From: Streptomyces sp. MUM 2J | Lineage (GTDB): Bacteria; Actinomycetota; Actinomycetes; Streptomycetales; Streptomycetaceae | Direction: 5' to 3' | NCBI RefSeq assembly: GCF_022414535.1 | Contig: NZ_JADWYM010000028.1 | Span: 1-64,000 of the forward strand | DNA length: 64,000 nucleotides | Part shown: one piece after another, positions 33,119-41,071 of the stretch | Layout of the letters: the number at the start of each line of letters is the position of its first letter | How positions within the stretch are numbered: position 1 is the stretch's first letter | Position numbers and translations under genes: made by a program | The notes under the pieces: model-generated | Database searches by the model: none | Seen by the model: the letters and a program-made list of their open reading frames with translations, nothing else | Told to the model about the DNA's origin: nothing

Positions 33119-34831
33119 TCAGCCTGTGGCCGGTGCGTCGATCCGGGCGAGCGTGCCGTCGAGGTAGGCCGCGCGGGTGGCCCGGCGCTGGATCTTGCCG
33201 CTGGAGGTCTTGGGAATGGTGCCGGCACGGACCAGGACGACATCGTGCACGTGCAGGCCGTGGGCGTCGCCGATCGCGGCACGCACCAGGTCGGTGATCT
33301 TCTCGATCTCACCGGCCGCGTCCGGGTCCGCCTCGGCCACGAGCACCGGCTGTTCGCCGCCGGCAGCGGTGTCTGCGGAGAACGCGGCGGTGCAACCGGG
33401 GCGCAGCGCCGGGTGGGCGAGCTCGGCCGCCAGCTCCAGGTCCTGGGGGTAGTGGTTGCGCCCGTCGATGACCATCAGGTCCTTCAGCCGGCCGGTGACG
33501 AAGAGTTCGCCGTCGTGCAGGAAGCCGAGGTCGCCGGTGCGCAGGAAGCGGCCCGTGCGGCCGGGGAGGGTGGCGCGGAAGGTCTCGCGGGTGGCGAGGG
33601 CGTTGCGCCAGTAGCCCTTGGCGACACTCGCGCCGCCGACCCAGATCTCGCCTGTCTCCCCGTCGGGCAGCTCGGTGCCGTGATCGGGGTCGGCGACGGC
33701 GACGGCGACGCCGGGGCCGGGCCGGCCGCAGCCGATGGTCGCGGCGTCCTGCTCACCGAAGGGGTCGGTGGCGAACCGGGTCGCGGGGGCGGTCTTGGTG
33801 CCGCCGGTGACCATGAGGGTGGCCTCGGCCAGGCCGTAGCAGGGGTAGAGGGCTTCGCGGCGCAGGCCGGCCGGGGCGAAGGTCTCGGTGAAGCGGCGCA
33901 GGGTGGCGGCCCGGACGGGTTCGGCGCCGTTGAAGGCGACCCGCCAAGAGCCGAGGTCGAGGCTGTCGACGAATTCGGGGGTGGCGTGCCTGAGGGCGAG
34001 TTCGTAGGCGAAGTTGGGACCGCCGCTGGTGTGTGGGCGGTAGCGGTGGACGGCCGTGAGCCAGCGCTGCGGCTGCTGGAGGAAGTGGAGTGGGGAGAAG
34101 AGGGTGGCGGTGACGCCGAGGTGGACCGTGTTCAGGACCGGGCCGATGAGGCCCATGTCGTGGTACATCGGCAGCCAGCTGACGAACATCTCACCGTCGT
34201 GCTCGGCGATCGCCTCCGGCGTGTGGCCCATGCGGTCGGTGATGACGTGCTGGTTGTCCAGGAGGTTGCCGTGGGTGACGGCGACGCCCTTGGGAGCCGA
34301 GGTGGAGCCGGAGGTGTACTGGAGGAAGGCGACCGTGTCGGCGGTGAGGTCGGGCTCACGCCAGGCGCCGGCCGCGTCGTCGGGTATGTCCTCGGTGGCG
34401 ATCCAGGTGAGGCCGGCGGTCTCGGGCAGTTGCTCCGCCATGGCGGCGAGGGAGGCGATCACCTCCCGCCCGCCGAGGATCACCTTCGCGTCGGAGTCGG
34501 CGATCAGGCGCCGCATCCTGGTCAGTGCACGGTGGTTGTGTGCGCGGCCCTGCGGGGGCACACCCGGTACGGCGACGACGCCGGCCGCGAGGCAGCCGAG
34601 ATAGCCGCAGACGAACTCCAGGCCCGGCGGGTGGAGCAGCAGGGCCCGTGCCCCGGCCGGCAGTCGGTCCTGGAGCCAGGCGGCGACGGCGCGGGACCGC
34701 AGCGCCAGTCGCGCGTAGGACATGTGCTGGATCTCTCCGTCGCTGTCGCCCGTGACGAGGTAGCGGTAGGCGATGCGATCGGGATGCTCCGAGGCATGTG
34801 CGGTCAGCAGATCGATCAGGGATCGAGCCAT
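33119..34831 (-). CDS. Fatty acyl-AMP ligase (FAAL)
   Basis: This 570-residue adenylate-forming enzyme belongs to the FAAL branch that loads fatty acids onto carrier proteins instead of CoA. The P-loop reads LQYTSGSTSAPKGVAVTHGN (about 170-190). Further motifs are FVSWLPMYHDMGLIG, FNGAEPV, YPCYGLAEATLMV and LRTGDLGFL, then VIDGRNHYPQDLE and the C-terminal KTSSGKIQRR with the adenylation Lys. MYHDMGLIG and PNFAYELAL are typical of the FAAL/FadD32-like branch. The start is the ATG at 34831 with AGGTGAG nine bases upstream. It is first in the cluster; its product, an acyl-adenylate, should prime the N-terminal ACP of the synthase 149 bases downstream. The chain length accepted cannot be read from the sequence. 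Confidence 0.9.
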   Translation of the reverse strand: MARSLIDLLTAHASEHPDRIAYRYLVTGDSDGEIQHMSYARLALRSRAVAAWLQDRLPAGARALLLHPPGLEFVCGYLGCLAAGVVAVPGVPPQGRAHNHRALTRMRRLIADSDAKVILGGREVIASLAAMAEQLPETAGLTWIATEDIPDDAAGAWREPDLTADTVAFLQYTSGSTSAPKGVAVTHGNLLDNQHVITDRMGHTPEAIAEHDGEMFVSWLPMYHDMGLIGPVLNTVHLGVTATLFSPLHFLQQPQRWLTAVHRYRPHTSGGPNFAYELALRHATPEFVDSLDLGSWRVAFNGAEPVRAATLRRFTETFAPAGLRREALYPCYGLAEATLMVTGGTKTAPATRFATDPFGEQDAATIGCGRPGPGVAVAVADPDHGTELPDGETGEIWVGGASVAKGYWRNALATRETFRATLPGRTGRFLRTGDLGFLHDGELFVTGRLKDLMVIDGRNHYPQDLELAAELAHPALRPGCTAAFSADTAAGGEQPVLVAEADPDAAGEIEKITDLVRAAIGDAHGLHVHDVVLVRAGTIPKTSSGKIQRRATRAAYLDGTLARIDAPATG

Positions 34832-35230
34832 AGGACGAGTCTCACCTGTCTGAATGAGTCAGCGAGGGAACTGGAGTTCGACATTCATGTCGCGTGGGAG
34901 CGTGCACCCCCTCCGCGCCCGGCCCCCTTGCCGGACCGCCCGTCTCGGCGAACCGCCCGGGGAACTGTGGTGGCACGCATGCCTGTTCCCCGCCCCGCTC
35001 GGCTTGCTACCAACGAGTAGAACCCTAGCAAGTCCCTGGGTACGACGCGTCGAGGGCAGGTAAACCCTGTGTGTCCAAGCGAGTTGACCGGCTGCACGCC
35101 CACCGCTCACGGCCGGCCGGGGCTGCCGGAAGACGGGTCGCGGGCCGGCGGCGGGCGGGCGCGGCGGCTGTGCGCGACTGCCCCGAACCCCCGAACGGCG
35201 GAACGGTCCGATCGGTCCTATGGTGCTGTT
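34832..35230. other. Divergent intergenic region, FAAL cluster / baeRF3
   Basis: These 399 bases separate the biosynthetic cluster from the baeRF3 gene and contain no credible gene. Visible elements are a palindrome CGACAT-TC-ATGTCG at 34879-34892, close upstream of the FAAL leader, and the larger inverted repeat at 35003-35032. The cluster promoter most likely lies here. Confidence 0.5.
35003..35032 (-). promoter_or_regulatory. Inverted repeat coinciding with a candidate FAAL promoter
   Basis: CTTGCTA (35003-35009) and TAGCAAG (35026-35032) are perfect 7-base arms separated by 16 bases. Read on the minus strand, TTGCTA-n16-TAGCAA could serve as -35 and -10 boxes about 170 bases upstream of the FAAL start, so a dimeric regulator could sit directly over the promoter. 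Both readings are inference. Confidence 0.35.
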
Positions 35231-36325
35231 ATGGAGCACGCACTCAGTCCCGCGACCCTCGCCGAGCTGCGCCGTCCGCGGCCCTATCCGGCGGTCTCCG
35301 TGCTGACGCCGACACACCGCCGGGCCCCCTTGAACAGCCAGGACCGCGTCCGGCTGCGCAATGCCGTGGCCCAGGCCAAGCGGCAGCTGGAGTCCGATCC
35401 CGCGGTCACCCGGGAACGCCGGGCGGACGTCGTCCAGGAACTGGACCGTGCTCTGGCCGAGGTCGATCTGGCCCATGCCGAGGACGGTCTGGTGATCTTC
35501 GCCGCCCCGGGCGAGCACCAGGTCTGGTCGCTCACCCGGAGCGTGCCGGAGCGTGTGGTGCTCTCGGACACCTTCCTCACCCGCAACCTGGTCTCCGCAC
35601 AGGTCTCCGAGCGGCCCTTCTGGGCCCTGTCGGTCTCCCCCGACCGCGTCACGCTGTGGAGCGGCGGCGTCGACCGGGTCACGGAGGAGCACGTCGGCGG
35701 CTTCCCGCTGACCCGCAGCCGGCAGAACTTCGACGCCGAGCGCCAGGAGCGGATCGGCGACCAGCCGAGCATCTTCCGCGACGAGAACACCCGGCAGTTC
35801 CTGCGGGAGGCCGACGCGGCGATGAACGGCATCCTGCGCGACGACCCCCGCCCGGTGTACGTCACCGGCGAGCAGGCGGCGCTGTCCCTGCTCGACGAGG
35901 TGGGCAGCGTGGCCGGGTACGCGGTGCAGCTCCCGCACGGCGGCCTCGCCCACGGCACGCCGGAGGCGGTGTGGCAGGCGGTGCACCCCGTGCACGAGGC
36001 CGAGCAGCGCAGACAGGCCGCCGAGGTGGCAGGCGAGCTCACCTCCGCCCGCGGGCACCGCACGTTCGCGGCCGGCGTCGACGAGGTGTGGCAGAACGCC
36101 AGAGAGGGCCGCATCCGGCTGCTCGCGGTGGAGGAGAACTTCAGCATGATCGTCCGCGGTGTCGGGGACCACCTCGAACCGGCGACGAGCGGGGACCCGG
36201 ACGCGCGCGAGGACATCGTCGACGAGATCGTCGAGCAGTGCCTGGAGACGGGTGCGCAGGTCCGGTTCGTACCGGACGGCACCCTGGGCGACGCGACGGG
36301 CATCGCGGGCGTCCTGCGCTACTGA
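35231..36325 (+). CDS. baeRF3-type release-factor-fold protein
   Basis: The 364-residue protein resembles the bacterial archaeo-eukaryotic release factor family 3. The N-terminal half includes YPAVSVLTPTHRRAPLNSQDRVRLRN and an acidic helix. The middle carries FWALSVSPDRVTLWSGG, and the C-terminal eRF1/pelota-like domain ends with RIRLLAVEENFSMIVRG, DEIVEQCLETGAQVRFVPDGTLGDATGIAGVLRY. The GGQ loop of true release factors is not visible, as in other baeRFs. These proteins are proposed to act in ribosome rescue or as nucleases; none is well characterised. The ATG at 35231 was chosen because preceding in-frame residues lack conservation. Confidence 0.82.
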   Translation: MEHALSPATLAELRRPRPYPAVSVLTPTHRRAPLNSQDRVRLRNAVAQAKRQLESDPAVTRERRADVVQELDRALAEVDLAHAEDGLVIFAAPGEHQVWSLTRSVPERVVLSDTFLTRNLVSAQVSERPFWALSVSPDRVTLWSGGVDRVTEEHVGGFPLTRSRQNFDAERQERIGDQPSIFRDENTRQFLREADAAMNGILRDDPRPVYVTGEQAALSLLDEVGSVAGYAVQLPHGGLAHGTPEAVWQAVHPVHEAEQRRQAAEVAGELTSARGHRTFAAGVDEVWQNAREGRIRLLAVEENFSMIVRGVGDHLEPATSGDPDAREDIVDEIVEQCLETGAQVRFVPDGTLGDATGIAGVLRY

Positions 36326-36474
36326 ACGAGGGGGTGCGACGCTCCCCTCCCGGCGCCCCCGGAACCCGGTGGTCGTACAGTCGTGCGAGCCGCACCTCCC
36401 CGTCCCGACCCGGCAGCAGCCGGGCGGGGCGCGGCCGGGGGTGCGCGCGAGACCGGGGAAGGGGCCGACGGAGC

Positions 36475-37491
36475 GTGTCCGAACTGCTGGGGGTGGCCGT
36501 GCTGGGCGCCGGCCACATGGGCGCCGATCACATACGCCGTCTGGACCGCGGTGTGAGCGGGGCGCGGGTCGCCGCGGTCGCCGACCCCGACACCCGCCGC
36601 GCCGAGGAGGCGGTGGCCGGGATCGAGGGGGTCCGGGTACACGAAGAGGCGGAGGCCGCGCTCGACGCCCCGGGCGTGGACGCCGTCCTCGTCGCCTCGC
36701 CCGGCCCGGAGCACGAGGAGGCGCTGCTCGCGTCCTTCGCGCGCGGGCTGCCGGTGCTCTGCGAGAAGCCGATGGTGCCGGACTCCGCGGGCGCCTGGCG
36801 GGTGGTGGAGGCGGAGGCACGGCTCGGGCGGCGGCTGGCACAGGTCGGTTTCATGCGCCGGTACGACGCCGAGTACCTGCGGCTGAAGGCCCTGCTGGAC
36901 AGCGGTCGGCTGGGACGCCCGCTGATGCTGCACTGCACGCACCGCAACGTCTCCTCGCCACCCGGGTTCACCAGCTCGATGCTGGTCGACAGCTCCCTCT
37001 CGCACGAGATCGACGCGGCCCGCTGGCTGCTCGACCAGGAGCTGACCGCGGTGACGGTGCTGCGCCCGCGCCCCTCGGCAACCGCCCCGCAGGGACTGGT
37101 CGACCCGCAGTTCGTGCTGCTCGAGTCCGAGCAGGGCGCCCTGGTCGACGTCGAGGTGTTCGTCAACTGCGGCTTCGGCTACCAGGTGCGCTGCGAGGCG
37201 GTGGGCGAGTCCGGCTCCGCACGCATCGGCGAGGACCGGGGCATGCAGGTGACCGGTGGCGGCGACACCCGCCTGGAGGTCCCGCAGGACTACCTCGTCC
37301 GCTTCGCCGACGCCTACGACCGCCAGGTCCGGGCCTGGGTCGACGCCACCCGGTCCGGCGGCGTCACCGGGCCCTCGGCCTGGGACGGCTACGCCGCCGC
37401 GGCGGTCGCCGAGGCCGGGGTGCGGTCACTGGAGGGCGGCGGGCGGACACCGGTCGTCCTGGCCCCGCGCCCACAGCTCCATGCCACCTGA
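36475..37491 (+). CDS. Gfo/Idh/MocA-family NAD(P)-dependent oxidoreductase
   Basis: This 338-residue sugar or inositol dehydrogenase-like enzyme has an N-terminal Rossmann fold (VAVLGAGHMGADHIRRL, then VAAVADPD) and the signature LPVLCEKPMVPD with the catalytic Lys. QVGFMRRYDAEYLRLKALLDSGRLG leads into the C-terminal beta-sheet domain, with HEIDAARWLLDQEL supplying the conserved Asp/His pair. Close relatives include myo-inositol 2-dehydrogenases, but specificity cannot be assigned. GTG at 36475 is the best start, since the frame upstream has no family resemblance; GGAAGGGG lies upstream. It follows the baeRF3 gene by 149 bases, and no linked transporter or pathway gene was seen. Confidence 0.85.
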   Translation: MSELLGVAVLGAGHMGADHIRRLDRGVSGARVAAVADPDTRRAEEAVAGIEGVRVHEEAEAALDAPGVDAVLVASPGPEHEEALLASFARGLPVLCEKPMVPDSAGAWRVVEAEARLGRRLAQVGFMRRYDAEYLRLKALLDSGRLGRPLMLHCTHRNVSSPPGFTSSMLVDSSLSHEIDAARWLLDQELTAVTVLRPRPSATAPQGLVDPQFVLLESEQGALVDVEVFVNCGFGYQVRCEAVGESGSARIGEDRGMQVTGGGDTRLEVPQDYLVRFADAYDRQVRAWVDATRSGGVTGPSAWDGYAAAAVAEAGVRSLEGGGRTPVVLAPRPQLHAT

Positions 37492-37546
37492 ACACGCGAC
37501 CGACGAACGCTCGATCGAGTGTGTTCGCGAGGCATCCGACGACCCG

Positions 37547-37570
37547 TCATATTCCTTACGTAGGATATGA
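37547..37570. promoter_or_regulatory. Imperfect inverted repeat in an A/T-rich patch
   Basis: TCATAT(T)CCT and AGGATATGA form 9-base arms if one T is bulged, with TACGT between them. It lies 190 bases upstream of the PAS-phosphatase start and 56 bases after the oxidoreductase stop. It could be a regulator site or a weak hairpin. Confidence 0.35.
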
Positions 37571-37755
37571 CTTGAGGCCCACGACAGCCCCAGCCGGAAG
37601 CCCGGCGCACCCGGTCCACGAAGACTCTGACATATGCCAGACGCATCACCGGATCGTGTGTCGCCAAATCCCTTACACGGCATCGCGGGCTGTGCAACAG
37701 TCGTAACGGTCCACTCGTCGGCCCTGGCCGTACCGTCCCCGCATCGGAGTGCGTC

Positions 37756-39171
37756 ATGCCGTCCCATCTCTCTGCGGACCGCCCAGCCGCCCAGCCGCCC
37801 GGTCGCGGCTCGGTGGACGCGCTGATATCGCAGACACGACGGCTCAAAGGCGACGTCGACGCCGTACGGCGGGACGCGCGCAGTGACGGCTCGGACCCGC
37901 GCGAACGGTGGCAGCGCGCACTCTACGACCTGGCCCTGCACCAACTGCAGGATCTCGACACGCACTTGGCGCAACTGCAGGAGGGGCCACCGCCCGATGC
38001 CGCCCCCGGCCTCGATCCGGGCCCCGCGGCACCGCCGCCCGAGGGACTGCTGAGCCGGGTCGGCAGTGCCGAGTGGAACCTGCTCACCGACGAGGCCACC
38101 TGGTCCGGCGAGTTGTACCGCATCCTCGGCCGCTCACCGGCGACACCCCCGCTCACCCTGGACGAGCTGCCGTCGCTGGTGCTCGACGAGGACCGGCCGA
38201 AGCTGGCCGCGATGGTCACCGACTGCCTGATCGACGCCAAGCCGATCGACGGGGAGTTCCGTATCGTCCGTCCGGACGGTGGGACTCGCACCGTGCACAT
38301 GATGGGCGAGCCCGTGCTGGACGCCGACGGCGGCACCACCTCCATGTGGGCCGTGCTGCGCGACGTCAGCGAACTGCGGCGCAGCCGGCGGGCGGTGACC
38401 GAGATGTGCGACTCGCTCCGGGGCCACCGGCACCGCACGCGGACGGAGCAGGGCGTGGCGGCCGAGTTCCAGGAGGCGGTACCGCCCCCCCGGCACGGCT
38501 CCCTGCGGATCCCGCGCCCGGGCCCGGGCGCCCTCGATCTCGCCGCCCACTACCTGCCCGCCTCCACGGACACGCCGACCGGCGGGGACTGGTACGACGC
38601 GCTGGAGGTGACCGGCGGCGAGACCCTGCTCAGCGTCGGTGACCTGGCCGGTCACGGCCCTGCCGCGACCTCGAACACGGCGTCGCTGCTGGGTGCGGTC
38701 CGCGGTATGGCGATGACCGGCACCCAGCCGGGCCCGCTGATGGCCCTGCTCAACCAGTTACTGGACGCCACCGCGCAGCCGACCCTGGGCAGCGCGCTGT
38801 GCTGTCGCTACCGGCCGGCCACCCGCACGCTGGTGTGGGCGCAGGCCGGACACCCCGGTCCGCTGCTCTTCCGCGGCGGGACGGGGCGCCGGCTGGAGGC
38901 GCCGGACGGCGTCCTGCTCGGCGCGACGCCCGGCGCCTCCTACGGCCAGGCCGAGGTGCTGCTTCGGCCCGGCGATCTGCTTCTCCTGCACACCGACGGG
39001 CTGGTGCCGCGCCACGGCCCTGCGACCGCGGGGCCCCGTCTCCTGGACCTGGCGCCCCGGCTGGCCGGGGCACGCACCGCGCAGGACTGCGTCCGCGTGG
39101 TGGTCGAGGAGTTCGGCACGGGTGAACGGGAGGACGACGCCTGCGTGCTGGCGGCGAGGGTGACACCGTGA
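37756..39171 (+). CDS. PAS-domain SpoIIE-type protein phosphatase
   Basis: The 471-residue probable Ser/Thr phosphatase acts on an anti-sigma antagonist in known systems. Residues 20-80 are helical; about 97-210 form a PAS fold (VGSAEWNLLTDEATWSGELYRILG, then EFRIVRPDGGTRTVHMMGEP); the remainder is a PP2C/SpoIIE domain with GGDWYDAL, SVGDLAGHGPAATSNTASLL, VWAQAGHPGPLLFRGG, LLHTDGL and EREDDACVLAARV. The metal-binding acids are retained. This architecture is abundant in Streptomyces, where such proteins control SigB-like partner-switching networks. No anti-sigma or antagonist gene is next to it, so its target lies elsewhere. Ribosome-binding site GGAGTG precedes the ATG. Confidence 0.87.
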   Translation: MPSHLSADRPAAQPPGRGSVDALISQTRRLKGDVDAVRRDARSDGSDPRERWQRALYDLALHQLQDLDTHLAQLQEGPPPDAAPGLDPGPAAPPPEGLLSRVGSAEWNLLTDEATWSGELYRILGRSPATPPLTLDELPSLVLDEDRPKLAAMVTDCLIDAKPIDGEFRIVRPDGGTRTVHMMGEPVLDADGGTTSMWAVLRDVSELRRSRRAVTEMCDSLRGHRHRTRTEQGVAAEFQEAVPPPRHGSLRIPRPGPGALDLAAHYLPASTDTPTGGDWYDALEVTGGETLLSVGDLAGHGPAATSNTASLLGAVRGMAMTGTQPGPLMALLNQLLDATAQPTLGSALCCRYRPATRTLVWAQAGHPGPLLFRGGTGRRLEAPDGVLLGATPGASYGQAEVLLRPGDLLLLHTDGLVPRHGPATAGPRLLDLAPRLAGARTAQDCVRVVVEEFGTGEREDDACVLAARVTP

Positions 39172-39207
39172 TCTACTGAGTGCGCGCGGTGATCTGCCGA
39201 GTGCGCG
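39168..39207. repeat. Two imperfect 19-base direct repeats over the phosphatase stop
   Basis: GTGATCTACTGAGTGCGCG (39168-39186) recurs as GTGATCTGCCGAGTGCGCG (39189-39207), with 17 of 19 bases identical. The first copy includes the phosphatase stop codon. The 21-base spacing equals two helical turns. No function is evident. Confidence 0.45.
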
Positions 39208-39329
39208 GGCCTCGTCGCCCGTGCGCTCGCTGTGCCGTGCGTACCTCGGCTGTGTACTCGCGGTGCCGTGCCTCCGCCGCCGATGCGGTAGCGGTGCTCT
39301 TCTCCGTCTGTGCGTCCGCCGGTGCGTTC

Positions 39330-40829
39330 CTATGCCTGCGTGCTCGCGGTGCCGCCGCGGCCTCCCCTCCCCTTGGGCAGCGCCTGCATGATCTCCTCAC
39401 GCAACTGCTGGATCCTCGGGTAGCCGGCGTACTCGACGGTGAGGCGGTACATCTGGCGGAGCCGGTCCCAGGTGCGGCGGGAGGAGTTCGCCCCCATCGA
39501 CATCAGCGCCAACCGAGCGTACCGGTCCGCCTGTTCGGGGTCGTCGGCGATGAAACAGGCGGAGGCCATGGAGAGATGGTCGAAGATCTTCGACCGCTCC
39601 CGCCCGTCGATGCGCAGCGCCAGCGCCTTCTCCGCGTAGTACTGCGCGTGTGCGGCGGCGCCCGGTTCGAACTCCGCCAGGGTGCGGTAGGCCAGGGCCT
39701 GCATGCCGTACAGATCCTCGTCCTTGAAGGTCTGCATCCAGTCCGGCGGTTCGAGGTCGTTGCGGTCGGAGACGAAGAGGTCCTCCGCCTGTCCCAGGGT
39801 GCGGCGCATCGCCTGGCCCTTGCCCATCGACGCCTGCGCCCAGGCCTCGATGGTGTGGAACATCGCCCGGGTGCGCGGCAGCACCTGCTCGCCCGAGCCG
39901 GAGTGGGCGAGCTTCATCAGGTCCAACGCCTCGTCGGGCCGGCCCAGATGCACCATCTGGCGGGCTGCGCGGGAGAGGGCCTCGCCGGCGCGGGGCCGGT
40001 CACCGCCCTCCCGCGCGGCGTGGGCGGCGATGACGAAGTACTTCTGGGCCGTGGGTTCGAGACCGACGTCGTGGGACATCCAGCCCGCGAGGACGGCGAG
40101 GTTGGCGGCGACGCCCCACAGGCGCCGCTGGAGATGGGGAGGGTGCCGGTAGGCGAGCATGCCGCCCACCTCGTTGAGCTGTCCCACCACCGCCTTGCGC
40201 TGCAGCCCGCCGCCGCGGGCCGCGTCCCAGGCGCGGAACACCTCGACGGAGCGCTCCAGTTCCTCGATCTCCTCGTACCCGATGGGGGCGGCCTCGTAGC
40301 GGTCGAACCCGGCGGGGTCGGCATGGAGGGGACGGTCGGTGACGGGGGCGTCGGCGGTCAGGGCAGGATCGGTGTGGAGCCAGTCGTACATGGCGCTGCT
40401 GAGTGCGGAGCCCGCGGCGAGCGCGGCACCCGCGCCCACCAAGCCGCGTCGGTTGAGCATGAGGTCCATTCCCGTGAATTCGGTGAGGACCGCGGCAGTC
40501 CGCTCGGGCGCCCACGGCATGCCGTCGGGATGCTCCATGCTCCCGCCGCCCTGCCGTTTCCCCGCACGCCCGCGCCGCACCAGACCGAGGTCCTCGATGG
40601 TCACGACACGGCCGAGACGCTCGGTGAACAGGGCCGCCAGCACCCGCGGCACCGGATCGCGCGGGATCTCTCCCATGTCGATCCACCGCCGCACCCGTGA
40701 GGTGTCGGTCGACAGCTGGGGGTGGCCCATGGCCGCCGCCTGCTTGTTGACCAGTCTCGCGAGTTCTCCCTTGGACCAGCCGGCCAGGCCGAACAGGTCC
40801 GCAAGGCGGGTGTTGGGTTGTCCGCTCAC
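39330..40829 (-). CDS. NsdA-like helix-turn-helix/TPR regulator
   Basis: This 499-residue protein resembles the Streptomyces NsdA group of pleiotropic negative regulators of sporulation and antibiotic production. The N-terminus (5-85) is an XRE-like DNA-binding region (TRLADLFGLAGWSKGELARLV, then STDTSRVRRWIDMG). Residues 130-160 are hydrophobic (RRGLVGAGAALAAGSAL). The C-terminal two thirds are helical TPR-like repeats (ERSVEVFRAWDAARGGG, AEDLFVSDRNDLEPPDW). The GTG at 40829 gives the usual length of about 500 residues; the longer frame is unconserved and no strong ribosome-binding site is present. It diverges from an APH-type gene across a region with three phased 10-base repeats. Regulatory targets are unknown. 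Confidence 0.75.
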   Translation of the reverse strand: MSGQPNTRLADLFGLAGWSKGELARLVNKQAAAMGHPQLSTDTSRVRRWIDMGEIPRDPVPRVLAALFTERLGRVVTIEDLGLVRRGRAGKRQGGGSMEHPDGMPWAPERTAAVLTEFTGMDLMLNRRGLVGAGAALAAGSALSSAMYDWLHTDPALTADAPVTDRPLHADPAGFDRYEAAPIGYEEIEELERSVEVFRAWDAARGGGLQRKAVVGQLNEVGGMLAYRHPPHLQRRLWGVAANLAVLAGWMSHDVGLEPTAQKYFVIAAHAAREGGDRPRAGEALSRAARQMVHLGRPDEALDLMKLAHSGSGEQVLPRTRAMFHTIEAWAQASMGKGQAMRRTLGQAEDLFVSDRNDLEPPDWMQTFKDEDLYGMQALAYRTLAEFEPGAAAHAQYYAEKALALRIDGRERSKIFDHLSMASACFIADDPEQADRYARLALMSMGANSSRRTWDRLRQMYRLTVEYAGYPRIQQLREEIMQALPKGRGGRGGTASTQA

Positions 40830-40890
40830 GTCAAGCCCCCAGGTTCTCGGCTGAGTTGACACTAGCCCGGGGTAAGTTGCCGGGCGACTA

Positions 40891-40918
40891 TTCGCCAGGG
40901 TTCGCCAGGGTGCGCCAG
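40891..40918. repeat. Three tandem 10-base repeats in a divergent promoter region
   Basis: TTCGCCAGGG occurs at 40891 and 40901 and as TGCGCCAG at 40911, placing the half-sites on one helical face 62-89 bases upstream of the NsdA-like start. A further GTGCGCCACC lies at 40954. The regular phasing suggests cooperative protein binding. No regulator has been assigned. Confidence 0.5.
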
Positions 40919-41071
40919 ATGGTGTGCCACCGGGCACCGGGTGTCAGGTAGGAGTGCGCCACCCCGACCCGGCCGCCGCCCGATCCGACGGGCGCACTCC
41001 CCAGGGTGCACCCGGCGGCCGGGCCGGGGCAGCGTTTCGACGTCCGGCACACGAAGGGATCTGTCTCGCCC

